Shown one piece after another: positions 18,901-24,156 of a stretch of 54,549 nt of DNA. Below the pieces are notes generated by a model that worked only from the letters and a program-made list of their open reading frames with translations, had not been told where the DNA came from and did no database searches. The stretch lies in the IMG/VR virus record IMGVR_UViG_3300020193_000029, positions 1-54,549 of that record. One strand, 5' to 3'. Source of the DNA: a virus. Within the stretch, counting starts at the first letter, position 1, and each line of letters opens with the position of its first letter. A program made the translations under genes and the position numbers.

Positions 18901-19419
18901 TATGGTGGCTCGCTTGGAACCTCGCTACTGCTAAGTGCCAACGCAGCCTGGGAGCAGGCAAGTGGCAGCAAGACAGCGGGTACTCGAGCAGACTGGACAG
19001 ATATCAATAACGTCCCGGTGATTCGCCGCTTCCTGATGGATACCCGCCTGGGCGGAGTTGGGACTAGGGTGCAGCAGGATTACTACGAGCTTCGCGATGA
19101 AGTCATAAAGGTTGTCGCGACGCTTAATAAGTTCAAGAAAGATGAGGATGTAGACGGTTACTACGCCTACCAAAACTCTAAGATTGGACTACTCAGCGTC
19201 CGTCAAGAAGTTCTGGCAATTGATAAATACCTCAAGCGATACAGAGATACGAGAGATGCGCTTCGCAAGAGCGATCTGCCGCCAGAAACAATACGTAAAC
19301 TCCTGCGTGAGATTGAAGCAGAAAAGAACCTGCGTCTGACGGTCGTGCCAGTCCTCAGAGAGGAGGCAGAAATACCGCCCCGTATCGGGTCGGCTATCTT
19401 TGATGCCTTTATTGGTTAG
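12901..19419 (+). CDS. Giant internal/ejection protein, 2172 aa, polyvalent (LPD38-like), with HEIIH motif
   Basis: The largest gene of the window. Visible parts: an N-terminal region with TLRLPDGSVFEVPENLTDQD (a motif common at the start of phage ejection proteins); a Gly/Ala-rich hydrophobic stretch (about 130-200); a zinc-protease-like H974-E-I-I-H978 followed by a helical acidic stretch; and a C-terminal region (about 1640-1990) with NMLRD..., FSRRGSNPLWRSITATIPFL and NARIQGLDKIY. The last pattern matches the large-polyvalent-protein-associated domain LPD38. By analogy with T7 gp16 and other ejected proteins it probably enters the cell with DNA. Ribosome site AAGGAATAACTA. The protease activity is inference from the motif only. 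Confidence 0.75.
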   Translation: MAVGNVPTGRKTLRLPDGSVFEVPENLTDQDRYQIRLDLANRFPDEYGSLLDPYQTFAGGTSEFFKGIPRGAASSLVSAAQGITGLLTPGVETEVEKNLSSFQSYLEKESPLAPDEAYQDFFASKLGAGLGSFATYALPGGAAKLLGASATGTAARSAGMALAGAGGAGTQAQRIEEQRKIGEEVTLGEELGALAIGTGIGFTELFPVERLFRKVTPDTGSALLNIFSRVDKRSPLAGTTADNITRLVKGAASQGLAEGLQEGLSGIGQDLASKITYDEDIEVGGSFLDDLMVGGGVGAIADVIVDAMGGRRSVSNKLLEDKERKLRENRINRLNQKQAELAAERNAEAAAKLLASQPAPLALPSPGQVTGGTYLPTMDTAEGVYSVSLKNNPDRFTQVVVFNTPDPSGTRFTTLAFNPESNQYYDITEDLSSGRSVNDALTISISGDLGVISKDIDPRQTALGFSALTNQIGVSKNANIPTISQESLVTDINNGRVVPVSEDGFFKINPLPNNEFTIVDMTRGLPVADFNRDEPPIVRFESINDAYAELKALNDTKSALASNNTLTFTGLIRNNPAFRLARMLRSPENRMIQKSVVSAFIENKEDRAGLKSFYSPEETKKIIGPRKFDDMMQQYGQIIDRSNVIQNYIPNAAEIDPTKRSISPQKLKQLGQDKNLDIDINNNNFKTFAKYWTGTSNWADMSNGQRLYVMSRIAETEAMPQRVKFPNLFQRQYNKSQFDTVIAEMARGENGVTPKVNVADIQRIAGVDKNAAKQIYDDLIYSGRAKPLPPGKIQLIKSEQDYLNEQRLKATQIDVPLDERTRDTETAQQAANRMREAGFSEESVARVEQSIKQKPTVPVKPNEATAAIVGEAVTRGEQAVAEGANPQDEKVAVDFSAKMADMLNRLGVAKLIKHRVEISKPKVLGKTKEGLKVTALGGFDAINREISVNIRKQLDNKNLTEQQIVDYINEIVNHEIIHAMREADLITEVEWNILSNFVRNANIDTTVIKEGDPAYASMKAGGKTLMENIRIRYAKTGLNEVQLTEEAIAEAYRLWAKHGNKFVAGKPASLFKRILNYIKSFASAFKTSGATNVDQIFSAIRSGEIGARTPGFSIFNPSAEAAIRSLKITDEKQSIKMITERGGRNRGVQKFKSSEDLDEPGEISRMSEADVKRVNDFMESHVGNTPKGAIPRFNPNASKEAINAALNFEIDGNEPELPDFAKKYMISTIQEEEIPNNVIGKEAARHGRIKTEPVTLSEKSIDLIESWKLGGFSEDFDNFSRVFRKAVVDRYNEFRRQETEMVGTENEGLLQAETSASSALGMLDRARGVVAQMLNRGGIRWVTGDQMVTNDPTQFKDDELAGYYEIDPSVPGLLDSLSKVMDGSVPKGLSVFKTYSTFKRIQGFRSRAREAAIRLANMDQAANPVEAAALKTIIEAEKKARLIDNPSDARISEFIAEVETDYPQVKEAYDNYQKWNSTLIDFGKATGILTEELAQEWKEWGDYFPFYEEMEESIVGGMGYKRGSSLTRSDFFFKELENRAKDLDQADPFEMITKNAYGILVSGLKNVAARRIMRNSEAVGEARKVPDAKAARALRKRGSFTQSVLVNGIEQHYELADPLLYESMMNYGESALGMITKVASAPANLLREMVTREPGFILLNMLRDTVSTYVTSGVDYIPFIDSFKEFNSEEMQRLLDQGIVGGYDLSADPSDLKRYVKNEYRKRGIDVKSHSQTSSNMVRQLWDALGGYSQKSDAAVRTAVYKKVLAETGSEATARLAAIDVINFSRRGSNPLWRSITATIPFLNARIQGLDKIYTTLAGKYSPYDGLDPRVLTQKRALLRGGAIAAMTGIYYLLMSDNEEYKKARREVRDDNWLVPIPGVKGVTLKLPIPFEIGAIFKTVPEIFLNFIFGDLDARGVRDSLVRQINNSTNIDLLGFQAIKPIVDLMRNKDSFTGKEIVPYWVNKSTEAAKQYDDRTTEISKLIGGLLNFSPMKIDYLIGGYGGSLGTSLLLSANAAWEQASGSKTAGTRADWTDINNVPVIRRFLMDTRLGGVGTRVQQDYYELRDEVIKVVATLNKFKKDEDVDGYYAYQNSKIGLLSVRQEVLAIDKYLKRYRDTRDALRKSDLPPETIRKLLREIEAEKNLRLTVVPVLREEAEIPPRIGSAIFDAFIG

Positions 19420-19664
19420 TCGTCAAACTCCCCAGTCATCAAGGAGTGGCGGAACTGTTCGATCATAAAGAGCAGTTCTGCCTTGGAAGAGGTGTTGGCC
19501 CCAGATCTTAGGGTGCCATCCTTGTCTACGCTAATTACCAGCACATGTAGCGGGTTTGAACCAATGAACTTCTTTAGCACAGTATCGGCACTGGCGTATA
19601 GTTCAACGATATCCTCTTCGGAATCTACGACAAAAAGTTTGTACTTAGGATCTTTATCTTTCAT
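19416..19664 (-). CDS. Small hypothetical protein, convergent with giant virion gene
   Basis: 82 aa from the ATG at 19664 (AGGT eight bases upstream); a TTG two codons further out is an alternative. The sequence reads MKDKDPKYKLFVVDSEEDIV and continues as an alternating alpha/beta protein with VLVISVDKDGTLRSGANTSS. Its stop overlaps the stop region of the 2172-aa gene by 4 nt on the other strand, leaving no room for a terminator between them. Family not recognised. Confidence 0.6.
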   Translation of the reverse strand: MKDKDPKYKLFVVDSEEDIVELYASADTVLKKFIGSNPLHVLVISVDKDGTLRSGANTSSKAELLFMIEQFRHSLMTGEFDD

Positions 19665-19727
19665 TTGCAATTACCTGTCACTACTGATAAAAACTTCTTC
19701 CACTTCAACTAGCCTTTAGGCAGGAAG

Positions 19728-20783
19728 ATGGAACGTAAAGTATCTGATGAAGATTTTATCCGCTTGTGGAACAAAGCGGGTGGCTCTCCAACGATTGCAT
19801 CTCAACTTACTGGCCTCAGTCAGTCTAGGGTATATAACAGGAGAAAGCAGTTAGCAAATAAAGGTATTGTCCTAAAGACAAAGGCCATCAATCGAAACAG
19901 CAGTGATCTGTACGGTTGGGGTGACTCAAAGCAACCTTACCCCCTGCAGATTTCGGTCTCCCTTCAGAATGGAAGAATCCTCTGCATCTCAGATGCTCAC
20001 TACTGGCCTGGAATCATTACTACCGCCCACCTTGCTGCGGTTGAATGGGCAAAACAAGAACAGCCTGAAATGATTGCCGTTATGGGAGATATGTTTGATG
20101 GGGCTACGGTCTCAAGACATCTTCCGCTGGGTTGGGAGAAACTACCTAAGGTCATTGAGGAACTCGATGCCTGTCGGGAGCGAATCTCTGAGTTTGAACA
20201 AGCAGCCCCTGATGCCATCAGGATCTGGCATATTGGTAATCACGATGTCAGGTTTGATCGATGCTTGGTCGGAAATGTCCCTCAATACGAGGGACTATCA
20301 GGATTCAGCATCTCTGACTACTTCAAACAATGGAAGTTCACTTACCTCAGCCTGGTAAACAACCAGCTAGGGCTAAGACACAGGCCAGTCAATGGCGGCA
20401 TCCACTCTGCCTATAACTCTGCCCTCAAATTTGGCATGTCCTATGCCCATGGCCACCTTCACCAGCTTAAGGTTACCCCCGTAGATAACGCCATAGGGCG
20501 TTTATGGGGCATTGACTGTGGTCACCTAGCCGACCCCAAGGGTCCGCAATTTGCGTATCGTGAGGGGCTTTCTATTGGCGTTTGTTCTGGCTTTGCGGTC
20601 ATCACCCTATACAAAGGGATGGTGGTCGATGCAGAGATCTGCACCGTTAATCCTCATGGAGCTTTCTTTCGGGGGGAACAACTGGTTTCTTATCAAAGCG
20701 TTTCTGAAGACGAAGTTGTCGTTGCCGGCAAGTCGCGCAAATCCCATACCGGGAGTTTCCGCCGATCTCGACTGAGCAAATAA
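19728..20783 (+). CDS. HTH-metallophosphoesterase fusion
   Basis: 351 aa. The first about 50 residues form an HTH-like unit (DEDFIRLWNKAGGSPTIASQ, LTGLSQSRVYNRRKQLANKG). A calcineurin-like metallophosphoesterase domain follows, with its metal-binding motifs in order: D89-x-H91 (ISDAHYW), GD120-121 (VMGDMFDG), GNHD 170-173 and GHLH 242-245. Such enzymes bind two metals and cleave phosphodiesters. An attached HTH suggests action on DNA, like SbcD-type nucleases, in replication or host DNA degradation. It lies alone between the virion block and the recombination genes. Its 3' 137 nt overlap an antisense candidate zinc-ribbon gene. Confidence 0.8.
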   Translation: MERKVSDEDFIRLWNKAGGSPTIASQLTGLSQSRVYNRRKQLANKGIVLKTKAINRNSSDLYGWGDSKQPYPLQISVSLQNGRILCISDAHYWPGIITTAHLAAVEWAKQEQPEMIAVMGDMFDGATVSRHLPLGWEKLPKVIEELDACRERISEFEQAAPDAIRIWHIGNHDVRFDRCLVGNVPQYEGLSGFSISDYFKQWKFTYLSLVNNQLGLRHRPVNGGIHSAYNSALKFGMSYAHGHLHQLKVTPVDNAIGRLWGIDCGHLADPKGPQFAYREGLSIGVCSGFAVITLYKGMVVDAEICTVNPHGAFFRGEQLVSYQSVSEDEVVVAGKSRKSHTGSFRRSRLSK

Positions 20784-20793
20784 TACATTCCAT
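20647..20793 (-). CDS. Candidate 48-aa zinc-ribbon protein, antisense to the phosphoesterase 3' end
   Basis: The ATG at 20793 opens MECIICSVEIGGNSRYGICA, giving a clean C-x2-C-x12-C-x2-C zinc-binding pattern followed by a basic tail (RQRQLRLQKRFDKK). AAGGAG lies three bases before the ATG; this spacing is short. The frame is open further upstream to 20931, but that stretch is Lys/Arg/Pro-rich and overlaps a better small gene in another frame. Both strands look coding over 137 nt, which is unusual. The start and reality of the gene need a homolog to confirm. Confidence 0.45.
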   Translation of the reverse strand: MECIICSVEIGGNSRYGICATCRQRQLRLQKRFDKKPVVPPERKLHED

Positions 20794-20848
20794 CCGCTCC
20801 TTTTTTGGCAGGCAGTATGCTTCCCTGAAAGGCAGTGGAGGTTCGTCG

Positions 20849-20986
20849 CTAGGGTCTAATGGGGAAGGCTTCTCGTAGTAACGAGTTAAGACGAACAATC
20901 TCTTTTTCCTTTTCCTTTTCTTTATTGGCATTTATCAATGCATCAATCTTATCTGCTGCTTGATGAGCAATATCCCCAATCGGCAC
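20849..20986 (-). CDS. Small helical protein, 45 aa, possibly 5'-disrupted
   Basis: From the GTG at 20986 (AGGG upstream) the frame reads MPIGDIAHQAADKIDALINA, then a Lys/Glu coiled coil and LNSLLREAFPIRP before TAG. The coding-like frame continues upstream with VTLSDEQGF but has no start codon there. If one A is removed from the run of five (T5 on + at 21023-21027), an ATG at 21035 joins it and gives an intact 61-aa protein beginning MEIKQRDVTLSDEQG. Either this is a frameshifted gene, an assembly indel, or the GTG is the true start. Function unknown. Confidence 0.45.
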   Translation of the reverse strand: MPIGDIAHQAADKIDALINANKEKEKEKEIVRLNSLLREAFPIRP

Positions 20987-21046
20987 AAAACCCTGTTCAT
21001 CACTGAGAGTAACATCCCGTTGTTTTTATTTCCATGTCTATTTTAT

Positions 21047-21076
21047 AAAAAACCCCCACCCCTTTCGGGGTGAGGG
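21047..21076 (-). terminator. Rho-independent terminator for the leftward SSB/annealing operon
   Basis: On the minus strand the hairpin CCCTCACCCC-GAAA-GGGGTGGGGG is followed at once by six T. It has a stable GC stem with one mismatch-like position and a GNRA-type tetraloop, and lies 47 nt after the SSB-like gene. Confidence 0.9.
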
Positions 21077-21083
21077 ATATTCC

Positions 21084-21115
21084 GTCTGCTATCAGTAGGG
21101 GAGAATATAGCAGAC
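21084..21115. repeat. 8-bp inverted repeat between terminator and SSB-like gene
   Basis: GTCTGCTA (21084-21091) and TAGCAGAC (21108-21115) form perfect arms separated by 16 nt. It directly precedes the terminator hairpin in the leftward transcript, so it may stabilise the mRNA 3' end or be a protein site. Confidence 0.6.
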
Positions 21116-21122
21116 CAGAATC

Positions 21123-21476
21123 CTAGAATGGCAACACCTCGTCATCTTGTAACTCTTCTTCCTTAACGGAAGCCGGTGTAGCTTTAGGCTTGGCGGTCGC
21201 CTTCTGGTAACCGTTACCACCGTTGTATGGCTCTCTCGGCTTCGGCACGACCGGCTCGAATGAAATGTACTTAAACGGGTTACCCGCCTTACTTTCGCGA
21301 TCCCATACCGCAAGACGAAGACCCGCCTCCTTGCCCTCCTTCACTTGGGTCACCAATTGCTTAAGGATCTCTTTGGTAATCACCAACTCGCCGGTATAAT
21401 CCGGCTTGTTTGGCGCGTCCTTGTAACGATTGGGGAAGATGTTCCCGTTGCCCTTAATGTAATTTACTTGACTCAT
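21123..21476 (-). CDS. SSB-like single-stranded DNA-binding protein
   Basis: 117 aa, beginning MSQVNYIKGNGNIFPNRYKD. The N-terminal beta region (GELVITKEILKQLVTQVKEG, LRLAVWDRES) and the disordered Pro/Lys-rich linker are followed by the acidic tip DDEVLPF, closely resembling the DDDIPF tip by which bacterial SSBs recruit partner proteins. It is last in the leftward recombination operon, downstream of the annealing protein and nuclease. It probably coats ssDNA during replication or annealing. The OB fold is inferred from context and tail rather than from a clear motif. Confidence 0.65.
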   Translation of the reverse strand: MSQVNYIKGNGNIFPNRYKDAPNKPDYTGELVITKEILKQLVTQVKEGKEAGLRLAVWDRESKAGNPFKYISFEPVVPKPREPYNGGNGYQKATAKPKATPASVKEEELQDDEVLPF

Positions 21477-21486
21477 CTATCTCTCC

Positions 21487-22131
21487 TTACTTCAACGAAG
21501 CGGTAAAGCGTTTGAATAAAGCCACGATAGCGTCGTACCCCGTGGAACCGCCCTCGTCCTTTATCTCACGCAGATCTGAAAACACAGGCTCAAGTTGTTT
21601 AAATAGCGCGTTGAACTCCTGCCTTGTCTTCAACTTTTGGGAATATTCATCAAGCATCTCGACAAGCTTGGTAAAATCATCCGGTGTCTTGACTCTGCCT
21701 TTCCACTCAAACTTGTCCTCTTGAGGCAAGTCAGATCCTGCAAAAATGTAAAGTCCAAGTCCGAATAACGCGAAACACTTGACCAGGCATCTCATTTTGG
21801 TATCCGAGATTGCCCGAGAATCGGGATTCGCCACGGCATTGTTACGGTTATCCATGACAGGGAGCCACATTTCCTTGCGAACACTGCCAATAAATACCGC
21901 GCAATGAACAGATGCAGTACGGTCTGGGTAAAAGAGGACATCCCTGTCCATACCGTCTACATCCCTGAATGTGTACCAGACAATTTGCATATCCGGGTAG
22001 TGGTCCATCATCGTCTGATAAGCCCACGCCCAAGAAAGGTAAGTTAGATTGGCTTTCTTTTCAGTGAATTCATTGACGTTCAGCTTACTCAATGTCTGCC
22101 ATATTTTCTTTGCTTCACTCTCTTCACTCAT
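21487..22131 (-). CDS. Single-strand annealing / recombination protein, DUF1071 (Sak3)-like
   Basis: 214 aa from the ATG at 22131 (AAGGAG eight bases upstream, ATG overlapping the upstream stop). The start KIWQTLSKLNVNEFTEKKAN, then LTYLSWAWAYQTM and the conserved AISDTKMRCLVKCFALFGLG, are characteristic of DUF1071 proteins, grouped with phage single-strand annealing proteins. It would anneal complementary ssDNA during recombination or concatemer formation. Its immediate neighbours, a Cas4/RecB-like nuclease upstream and an SSB-like protein downstream, match a complete exonuclease-annealase-SSB module. Confidence 0.8.
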   Translation of the reverse strand: MSEESEAKKIWQTLSKLNVNEFTEKKANLTYLSWAWAYQTMMDHYPDMQIVWYTFRDVDGMDRDVLFYPDRTASVHCAVFIGSVRKEMWLPVMDNRNNAVANPDSRAISDTKMRCLVKCFALFGLGLYIFAGSDLPQEDKFEWKGRVKTPDDFTKLVEMLDEYSQKLKTRQEFNALFKQLEPVFSDLREIKDEGGSTGYDAIVALFKRFTASLK

Positions 22132-22871
22132 TTTCTTTTCTCCTTGATAACTTGCCACTGTGAGCAAAACTGCGAAACCTGACACCAGTTACCTTCACAC
22201 CGGATGTTCTTGTTGCCTCGAAGCCATCGATCTTCATCGCTACACTCGGGCAGTTCTCCATTAATTGTGTCTTGATGCAGTTTGACTCGACTTTCTACAA
22301 ACTCTGTCTGCTTGATAAATCCCCAAAGCGGAATATCGATGCTCACCACAGGGGCTTGTGGATAATCAAACTTCTTGTCTGCCTCGCTACGTCTCCAGTC
22401 GCGCAGAATAGCCATGATCCGAAGACTCTCGATCTCATAGCCGTGCTTACGCCAAAGCCATGCGTAGAGGTTTAGTTGATGCTCCCACTCAGGCTTGTCT
22501 GAAGTAATTGCGTACACGCTAGTGCATTTGTAGTCTGTCAGCATCTTTTCACTTAGAGACATGGTGTCAGTCTGACCACTGACCTTCCAGCCGTTGATAT
22601 CTGCGTACAGGCGACGCTCTGGGATCAGGTTCTTGTCGTCTGTGTTGGCAGTCTCAAGAACACTATGAACGCCCTTGCCAAGCAACTTGAAAACCTCATC
22701 TCGATAGTCAACCTTAATCTCATCGTCATGCTTCCTCTGAAGCGCAACGATACGAGGCGACTTGATGAGTTGCGTTACAGACAACACGACCCCATCGCCC
22801 TTCGTGTACGGATCATTCTGGACTGCCCTAATGACCTCAACAGGTACATTGTGTTTGTTGGTGTATTTCAT
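22128..22871 (-). CDS. PD-(D/E)XK nuclease, Cas4/RecB-like, with C-terminal cysteine cluster
   Basis: 247 aa. Nuclease-fold motifs in order: G-x-x-H (KGVH, 66-69), Glu in VLETAN (73), Asp in GQTDTMS (102), DYK (113-115) and the trailing Gln in HQLNLYAW (132). Four cysteines at the C terminus (210, 225, 230, 236) fit a Cas4/AddB-type Fe-S cluster. It probably resects dsDNA ends to provide 3' ssDNA for the annealing protein encoded next, with which it overlaps by 4 nt. No Cas1/Cas2 or CRISPR array is nearby, so a recombination role is favoured over adaptation. Confidence 0.85.
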   Translation of the reverse strand: MKYTNKHNVPVEVIRAVQNDPYTKGDGVVLSVTQLIKSPRIVALQRKHDDEIKVDYRDEVFKLLGKGVHSVLETANTDDKNLIPERRLYADINGWKVSGQTDTMSLSEKMLTDYKCTSVYAITSDKPEWEHQLNLYAWLWRKHGYEIESLRIMAILRDWRRSEADKKFDYPQAPVVSIDIPLWGFIKQTEFVESRVKLHQDTINGELPECSDEDRWLRGNKNIRCEGNWCQVSQFCSQWQVIKEKRK

Positions 22872-23116
22872 TTTAGTCTGTAAACAAGAAATGATCTTAC
22901 TAACCAGATGATCCTGTACTTCTCACCTTTACGACTTGCAAGTTCCTTCCTGATTGCACGATAGGTAGCAAACATTTCCTTCTTGCCACCGCCAGATGAA
23001 TCAACAATTACTCCGTTGTTTGCATCAATTTCTGGTAAAGAAACTTTGATACTAGATTGCTTCTGAGTCTTTACGCTCACTGCCGCTTTCCTGAACTTCG
23101 GCTTTCTGATCGTCAT
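22868..23116 (-). CDS. Small basic hypothetical protein in recombination operon
   Basis: 82 aa, starting MTIRKPKFRKAAVSVKTQKQ, with a strong ribosome site (GAGGAGAAGTTGA before ATG). The N-terminal half is Lys/Arg-rich and disordered; the rest is helical with EMFATYRAIRKELASRKGEK. Its stop overlaps the nuclease start (4 nt) and its start overlaps the upstream gene by 65 nt, so it is firmly within the operon. It may be a nucleic-acid-binding accessory; family unknown. Confidence 0.65.
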   Translation of the reverse strand: MTIRKPKFRKAAVSVKTQKQSSIKVSLPEIDANNGVIVDSSGGGKKEMFATYRAIRKELASRKGEKYRIIWLVRSFLVYRLK

Positions 23117-23369
23117 TCAACTTCTCCTCGATATTCAATGCATAGGCCATCATCAAATCAACCCCGCCTTCCCTTGCAACGAAGTACGGAATGTTCGTTA
23201 CTGCGAAACCACTTAGGTGAGACAGGGTGAAGACTTCCTTGTCCTGGTCAAACGAAAAAGCATATCCATGTCTGTTCTCCCGAAAGAGTTTATGGATCGT
23301 CGCAATCACAATTTCTTGGAGGTCAGACGGAATGGATGTGCGAAATCCTTCTGGATTTCCTTGTGGCAC
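23052..23369 (-). CDS. Hypothetical protein, first gene of the leftward recombination operon
   Basis: The GTG at 23369 was chosen because GGAG lies seven bases upstream and because a consensus promoter ends about 35 nt before it. The frame is open further, but that part is the shadow of the divergent resolvase gene. The 105-aa product starts MPQGNPEGFRTSIPSDLQEI, contains SFDQDKEVFTLSHLSGFAVTN and YFVAREGGVDLMMAYALNIE, and ends in an acidic tail. Family not recognised; it may be a recombination accessory. Confidence 0.6.
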   Translation of the reverse strand: MPQGNPEGFRTSIPSDLQEIVIATIHKLFRENRHGYAFSFDQDKEVFTLSHLSGFAVTNIPYFVAREGGVDLMMAYALNIEEKLNDDQKAEVQESGSERKDSEAI

Positions 23370-23389
23370 TGTGTTACTCCGCGTATGAT
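23361..23389 (+). promoter_or_regulatory. Possible rightward promoter for resolvase/primase genes
   Basis: TTGTGG, a 17-nt spacer, then TATGAT. The -10 is good and the -35 weak. It lies 24 nt before the resolvase GTG and inside the 5' end of the leftward gene, making the 45-bp divergent region a compact two-way control point. Confidence 0.35.
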
Positions 23390-23406
23390 CTTTCTGTGGA
23401 GGAGCA

Positions 23407-23435
23407 ATTCTAGTGAAAAATTCTAACTCAGTCAA
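23407..23435 (-). promoter_or_regulatory. Sigma70-type leftward promoter for recombination operon
   Basis: On the minus strand TTGACT (23435-23430), a 17-nt spacer, then TAGAAT (23412-23407): five of six consensus bases in each box with ideal spacing. It lies inside the start of the divergent resolvase gene and would begin transcription near 23400, about 30 nt upstream of the first leftward start codon. Confidence 0.7.
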
Positions 23436-23847
23436 GAATAATTTTTGGAGCGGCACTGTCCTAGGGGAGCCTGCCAGTAAAGCCAACTCCAGAAGACTTG
23501 TCAGTTTTAAAGGCAGGCCAAGATTTATCAAGTCACACAAGGCTTTATCCTATTCCGAAGCCTTTAAATTGCAGGTTCCAGAACTGCCTGAAAAACTTGA
23601 AGGGGACTTGTTTTTTAGTGTGAAGATTTATTACGCTTCACGTAGACCGGATCTCGATGAGTCGCTGATCTTGGATCTCCTTCAGGAACGTATATACGAG
23701 AATGACAGGCAAGTGAAATGTCGGTTTGTGATACATGGGATTGACAAGAAAAACCCAAGAGCAGAAATCTTTATCTGCACCTTCGATGAATTCAAGGAAC
23801 AGTTTAAGGACAAGCTCGGTGTTTTTTGGAACGATGAATATTGCTAA
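23413..23847 (+). CDS. rusA: RusA-family Holliday junction resolvase
   Basis: 144 aa. GEPASKANSRRLV (about 18-30) is the RusA N-terminal signature, and the metal-binding acidic residues are visible in RRPDLDESLILDLL (D80, D82) and YENDRQVK (D98). RusA dimers cut four-way junctions, resolving recombination or packaging substrates. The start is a GTG with TGGAGGAG upstream. Its 3' end overlaps the next small gene by 14 nt. It stands divergent from the annealing/nuclease operon with which it should act. Confidence 0.85.
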   Translation: MKNSNSVKNNFWSGTVLGEPASKANSRRLVSFKGRPRFIKSHKALSYSEAFKLQVPELPEKLEGDLFFSVKIYYASRRPDLDESLILDLLQERIYENDRQVKCRFVIHGIDKKNPRAEIFICTFDEFKEQFKDKLGVFWNDEYC

Positions 23848-24061
23848 GAGAGTGGTGTTTCGAGCTATCGAGGACTCAGTGTCCGAGGATGTTGACATCC
23901 GAAACGATGCACTTAGATGGATACGAGGAGCGGGGTTCGATGCGGCTTGCGAGGAAGCGAAATTGGATCCAATTCAGATGCGTAAGTTCTTGTCTGAAAT
24001 CATGCAACTGCCTATAGGCATACGTAGAAAACAGGTAGAGAACTTACTAGGTCCTAAGTAG
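23834..24061 (+). CDS. Small helical protein between resolvase and primase-helicase
   Basis: 75 aa from the ATG at 23834, overlapping the resolvase 3' end. The sequence MNIAKRVVFRAIEDSVSEDV, then DALRWIRGAGFDAACEEAKL and MRKFLSEIMQL, is all-helical and resembles a compact HTH-like fold, though no specific family is identified. The frame is open further upstream only as a shadow of the resolvase. A 95-nt AT-rich gap separates it from the primase gene. Possible replication accessory. Confidence 0.6.
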   Translation: MNIAKRVVFRAIEDSVSEDVDIRNDALRWIRGAGFDAACEEAKLDPIQMRKFLSEIMQLPIGIRRKQVENLLGPK

Positions 24062-24156
24062 ATATATATATCTAAATAGTTAGAGAGGTAATTATAGGTA
24101 GGTAAGTATACAAGAACACGTAGATCCTTAGGCAATAAAATTTTTGGAGTAGACGC

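Noticed and set aside
22340-22360. TGTGGATAA inside the nuclease gene as a second origin
   Set aside because: Single box within coding sequence and no AT-rich neighbourhood.
22128-22871. Cas4-like gene as evidence of a CRISPR system
   Set aside because: No cas1/cas2 and no spaced direct-repeat array anywhere in the window; the neighbours point to recombination.
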